The translations under genes and the position numbers were made by a program. Shown piece after piece: positions 61,381 through 64,000 of a stretch of 64,000 nt of DNA. This DNA comes from Gimesia fumaroli. Lineage in GTDB: Bacteria > Planctomycetota > Planctomycetia > Planctomycetales > Planctomycetaceae. The DNA lies in assembly GCF_007754425.1 (NCBI RefSeq), contig NZ_CP037452.1, forward strand, positions 3,633,164 through 3,697,163. Direction: 5' to 3'. Each line of letters opens with the position of its first letter. Position 1 is the stretch's first letter. Below the pieces are notes generated by a model. It was not told where the DNA came from, did not search any database, and was given only the letters and a program-made list of their open reading frames with translations.

Positions 61381-63723
61381 GTGTCACGTACGTTTAATCG
61401 CTGTTCGGTCTGGATGGTTGACCATCCTCTGCTCGTTACCCTGTTTATTCTGCTGCTCAGCGGGATTGCGATGTTAGGCTATACCATGCCTGAGCAAGTG
61501 CGGGACTGGTTTAAACCGGCTCCGCCCCAGCAGGTCCAGCAAGGTCCAGCCGCTCCCCCAAAGAAGCAGGAACGGCCCCCGGATGTCGACCCGATCAGCC
61601 TGACGGACGCTGATACGATTCTGGTGATCGATTCCAACCAGTTTTTTACAACGGATGGCGTGAAAGCACTGCGAGCGATTGTCGAAGAAATTGAAGCGCT
61701 GGATTATGTGAAGAGCGTCTTCTGGCTGGATGATATTCCCAATCTAAATATTTTCGGCTTGCGCGAGCCGCTCGTTCCGAATGAACGGGCTTCACAGAAA
61801 CGATTGGATGCGGCCCGAGAGAAAACGATCAATCATCCATTGGTCGGCGGACAGTTACTTTCAGTCGATGGCAAGACACTCTTGTTGATGATTAAATTTG
61901 ACTGGTTGTATGTATTGGACGATGAAGCTTGTACGACTGGTTTGAAAGAGGTTGCAAAAAAAGTTACTGCCGAGTATCCAGATGTCAAATTTTCGTTTAT
62001 GACAACGGGCCGTGTGCCCATTTATCTGACCGCGGTACGCACGCATAATGCGAACAAGGTGAAATACCAGGTCATCGGTTACGGGATGATCCTGTTGATG
62101 GCGATTATCCTGTTTCGGGGTATCTCTGCTGTGATCATTGTGGCGCTGGCGCCGATGTTTGGTGTCTTCCTGACGATGGGCATCATTCAATTCTTTGATT
62201 TTCAGGATAACCCGTTTAACGATGTGGTGCTGCCAGTCTTATTAAGTCTGGTCGGTCTGACCGATGGCGTACATCTGATGGTCCAGATCAGGAAGCATCG
62301 AGCGTCGGGTTTGAGTGGTCGAGATGCGGCCCGCCGCGGAATTCAAGAAGTGGGTCTGGCCTGTTTTCTGACTTCGGTAACAACAGCCATCGGCTTCGGT
62401 TCGCTTTCTCTGGCGCATCACGATACCGTACGCGAGTTCGGCTACAGTTGTGTGATTGGTGTGCTGCTGACATTTATTGCGGTCGTCACGGTGATCCCGC
62501 TGGCCTGTCGCACCTGGCTGGGGCGTTCCATTCATAAAGGATACGGCAAAGGAATTATTGACCGTCATCTGGGACGGATCAGTGTGATTATTGATCTGGT
62601 TCTGAAAAAAACAAAGCTGATCAGTTCGCTGGGAATCAGCCTGACTGCCGTTTTGATTCTGATCTCATTAACGCTCAGGCCGGATGAACGGCGGGCGAAT
62701 ATGCTGCCGGAAGGTTCGGAAGCAGCATCGGCGTTGAATCATATGGATCAGGCGATGGGCGGGCTGGAACATTCGCGCGTGCGCGTTTACTGGAATGATC
62801 AAATTGCCTCCGATTCGCCCGAAGTCTTAATCGCGATCAGCGAAGTGGACGATTTGTTAAATCAGGAATCGCTAATCGGGCATCCGATTTCGATTCGTAA
62901 TATTCTGGCAGCGTTACCCGGTGATGGACCTCCTGAAGAGCGGATGTCGATGATGGATCTGTTGCCGCCTCCATTGAAGCGAGCATTTTACACGCCAGAA
63001 TATCGTCAGGCGGAAGTCAGTTTTCACGTGCAGGACTTGGGGATTGCGAAATATGGTCCCACCTTCACGCGTATTGAAGAGGGATTGAACGCGATCGCGG
63101 CTCAGCATCCGCAATTTCGATTTGAACTGACCGGTTCAGCGGTCTGGCGCTGGCGCAATCTGTACCAGATCGTGGTCGATCTCGCGGCCTCTTTGGGGAG
63201 TGCGGCGATCATCATTCTGATTGTGCTGGCAATTGCCTTTCGTTCTTTACGGCTGGGATTGATTTCGATTATCCCGAACATGTTTCCGCTGGCCGTTACT
63301 GGGGCATTTCTGGTGTTTACTGGACAGGCATTGGAGATCGTCAGCGTCTGTGCGTTTACGGTCTGCCTCGGAATTGCCGTCGATGATACCATTCACTTCC
63401 TGACACGATTCCGCGAAGAGCAGTTATTAGTGGATAGTGATGAAGAAGCGATCCGCCGGGCGTTTACCGGCGTGGGGACTGCGCTGATCATGACAACCGT
63501 GATCCTGGTGGCCGGTTTCTCGACGGTGGTCTTCAGCGACATGCGCGACCAGCGGATCTTCGCCATCATGAGCGGGTTGACGATTGCCTCTGCTCTGTTC
63601 GGGGATCTGGTCTTTCTGCCGGCGTTACTGGCTCAGTATGCCAAGCGTTCTCAAGTTCCGGCGATGGAAGAATCAGAAGCAGCCATTGACCAGCCGGCGG
63701 AAGAGACGCTGGTGCGGGATTGA
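61381..63723 (+). CDS. RND/MMPL-family exporter
   Basis: 780 residues from GTG. One N-terminal helix, a large outer domain, then the first bundle (QVIGYGMILLMAIILFRGIS and PVLLSLVGLTDGVHLMVQI with the MMPL Asp), a second outer domain and the second bundle (VCLGIAVDDTIHFLTRFRE again with Asp). Two six-helix halves with this duplicated GLTDGVH / AVDDTIHF motif define MMPL/RND proteins, which move lipids, hopanoids or solutes. It lies 88 nt after the fusion protein and may be cotranscribed. Confidence 0.88.
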   Translation: MSRTFNRCSVWMVDHPLLVTLFILLLSGIAMLGYTMPEQVRDWFKPAPPQQVQQGPAAPPKKQERPPDVDPISLTDADTILVIDSNQFFTTDGVKALRAIVEEIEALDYVKSVFWLDDIPNLNIFGLREPLVPNERASQKRLDAAREKTINHPLVGGQLLSVDGKTLLLMIKFDWLYVLDDEACTTGLKEVAKKVTAEYPDVKFSFMTTGRVPIYLTAVRTHNANKVKYQVIGYGMILLMAIILFRGISAVIIVALAPMFGVFLTMGIIQFFDFQDNPFNDVVLPVLLSLVGLTDGVHLMVQIRKHRASGLSGRDAARRGIQEVGLACFLTSVTTAIGFGSLSLAHHDTVREFGYSCVIGVLLTFIAVVTVIPLACRTWLGRSIHKGYGKGIIDRHLGRISVIIDLVLKKTKLISSLGISLTAVLILISLTLRPDERRANMLPEGSEAASALNHMDQAMGGLEHSRVRVYWNDQIASDSPEVLIAISEVDDLLNQESLIGHPISIRNILAALPGDGPPEERMSMMDLLPPPLKRAFYTPEYRQAEVSFHVQDLGIAKYGPTFTRIEEGLNAIAAQHPQFRFELTGSAVWRWRNLYQIVVDLAASLGSAAIIILIVLAIAFRSLRLGLISIIPNMFPLAVTGAFLVFTGQALEIVSVCAFTVCLGIAVDDTIHFLTRFREEQLLVDSDEEAIRRAFTGVGTALIMTTVILVAGFSTVVFSDMRDQRIFAIMSGLTIASALFGDLVFLPALLAQYAKRSQVPAMEESEAAIDQPAEETLVRD

Positions 63724-63901
63724 CGGCCCGCTTTAAGCGATCTCTGTTTAGAGACAGCTGCTCTTATAAGTAAAGTTAAATAATTTGACTTTGCTGCCGA
63801 TAAACGGTACTATGCAACCTCACCAAAATGGTTAATTTCACAGCTTTTAAGTGAATTAACTCCCGCCCTGAACGTGTTCCCTTTCAAAAAGGAACCATGC
63901 T

Positions 63902-64000
63902 TTGTACTACCGAGCCATCACTTTATTGCTGACGGGATTTGTTTCCTGTCTTACCTGGAGCGTCTCTCTCAACGCTGCTGACTCCAAAGTCACCTTTGAG
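63902..64000 (+). CDS. Start of a secreted protein, cut by window end
   Basis: A frame from TTG at 63902, about nine nucleotides after AAAGGAA, gives a clear signal peptide (LYYRAITLLLTGFVSCLTWSVS) with an Ala-Ala cleavage region, then runs off the window. The ATG at 63897 is out of frame and stops after 11 codons. The gene may be any secreted planctomycete protein. Confidence 0.5.
   Translation, partial: MYYRAITLLLTGFVSCLTWSVSLNAADSKVTFE

Overview
The window looks like a chromosomal segment of a planctomycete, most likely Gimesia or a close relative. The host part carries DUF1559 proteins with a prepilin-type N-terminus and a C-terminal H-x9-DG-like motif, a redoxin / c-type haem / copper-monooxygenase / EF-hand fusion, a membrane-anchored WD40 protein and a large hybrid histidine kinase. 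These are typical of that phylum. The genus is an inference; no rRNA is present.

1-16.7 kb: the late tail half of a prophage or phage-derived element. Reading left to right on the + strand it holds a tail-tube-like protein (cut by the window edge), a tail assembly chaperone with a -1 frameshift site, a tape measure protein, tail tip or baseplate-like proteins, a repeat-rich tail fibre, a glycosyltransferase, a beta-propeller protein, a tyrosine integrase and a DNA methyltransferase. An AT-rich membrane protein gene lies on the opposite strand at the end. The element ends at 16664-16709 in the 3' half of a tRNA-Phe(GAA) gene with no 5' half, which I read as the duplicated attachment site. Head genes, and the other att site with the intact tRNA, should lie left of the window.

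16.7-27.0 kb: two small host-like genes, then an array of unrelated single genes separated by ten copies of a 31-nt hairpin (arms TGACCGGGTAA / TTACCCGGTCATT). Units are 0.5-1.4 kb and all but one gene point the same way. Contents include ASCH-like, phage-like, Imm7 immunity, zinc-ribbon, PIN-like and DinB-like proteins and several unknowns. It resembles an integron cassette array, but the repeats do not fit the attC consensus and no IntI was seen. Insertion sequences have entered it: an IS3 element in one hairpin and an IS5/IS427 element in the last unit. This is my main candidate for an undescribed system.

27.0-31.3 kb: an IS66 element (tnpA, tnpB, tnpC) with a perfect 8-bp target duplication splits a WD40-repeat gene into two in-frame pieces.

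31.8-52.6 kb: ordinary host genes. They include two DUF1559 proteins, a response regulator, DUF2071, a YkoF-like protein, DUF6122, a sialidase-like / FAD-oxidoreductase / sodium-solute-symporter operon with a divergent AraC regulator, and a run of uncharacterised small genes ending in a tandem paralogous pair.

52.8-64.0 kb: a 1043-residue hybrid histidine kinase, a trans-aconitate methyltransferase-like enzyme, an FdhF/YdeP-type molybdopterin oxidoreductase, the redoxin-monooxygenase fusion, an RND/MMPL exporter, and the first codons of a secreted protein.
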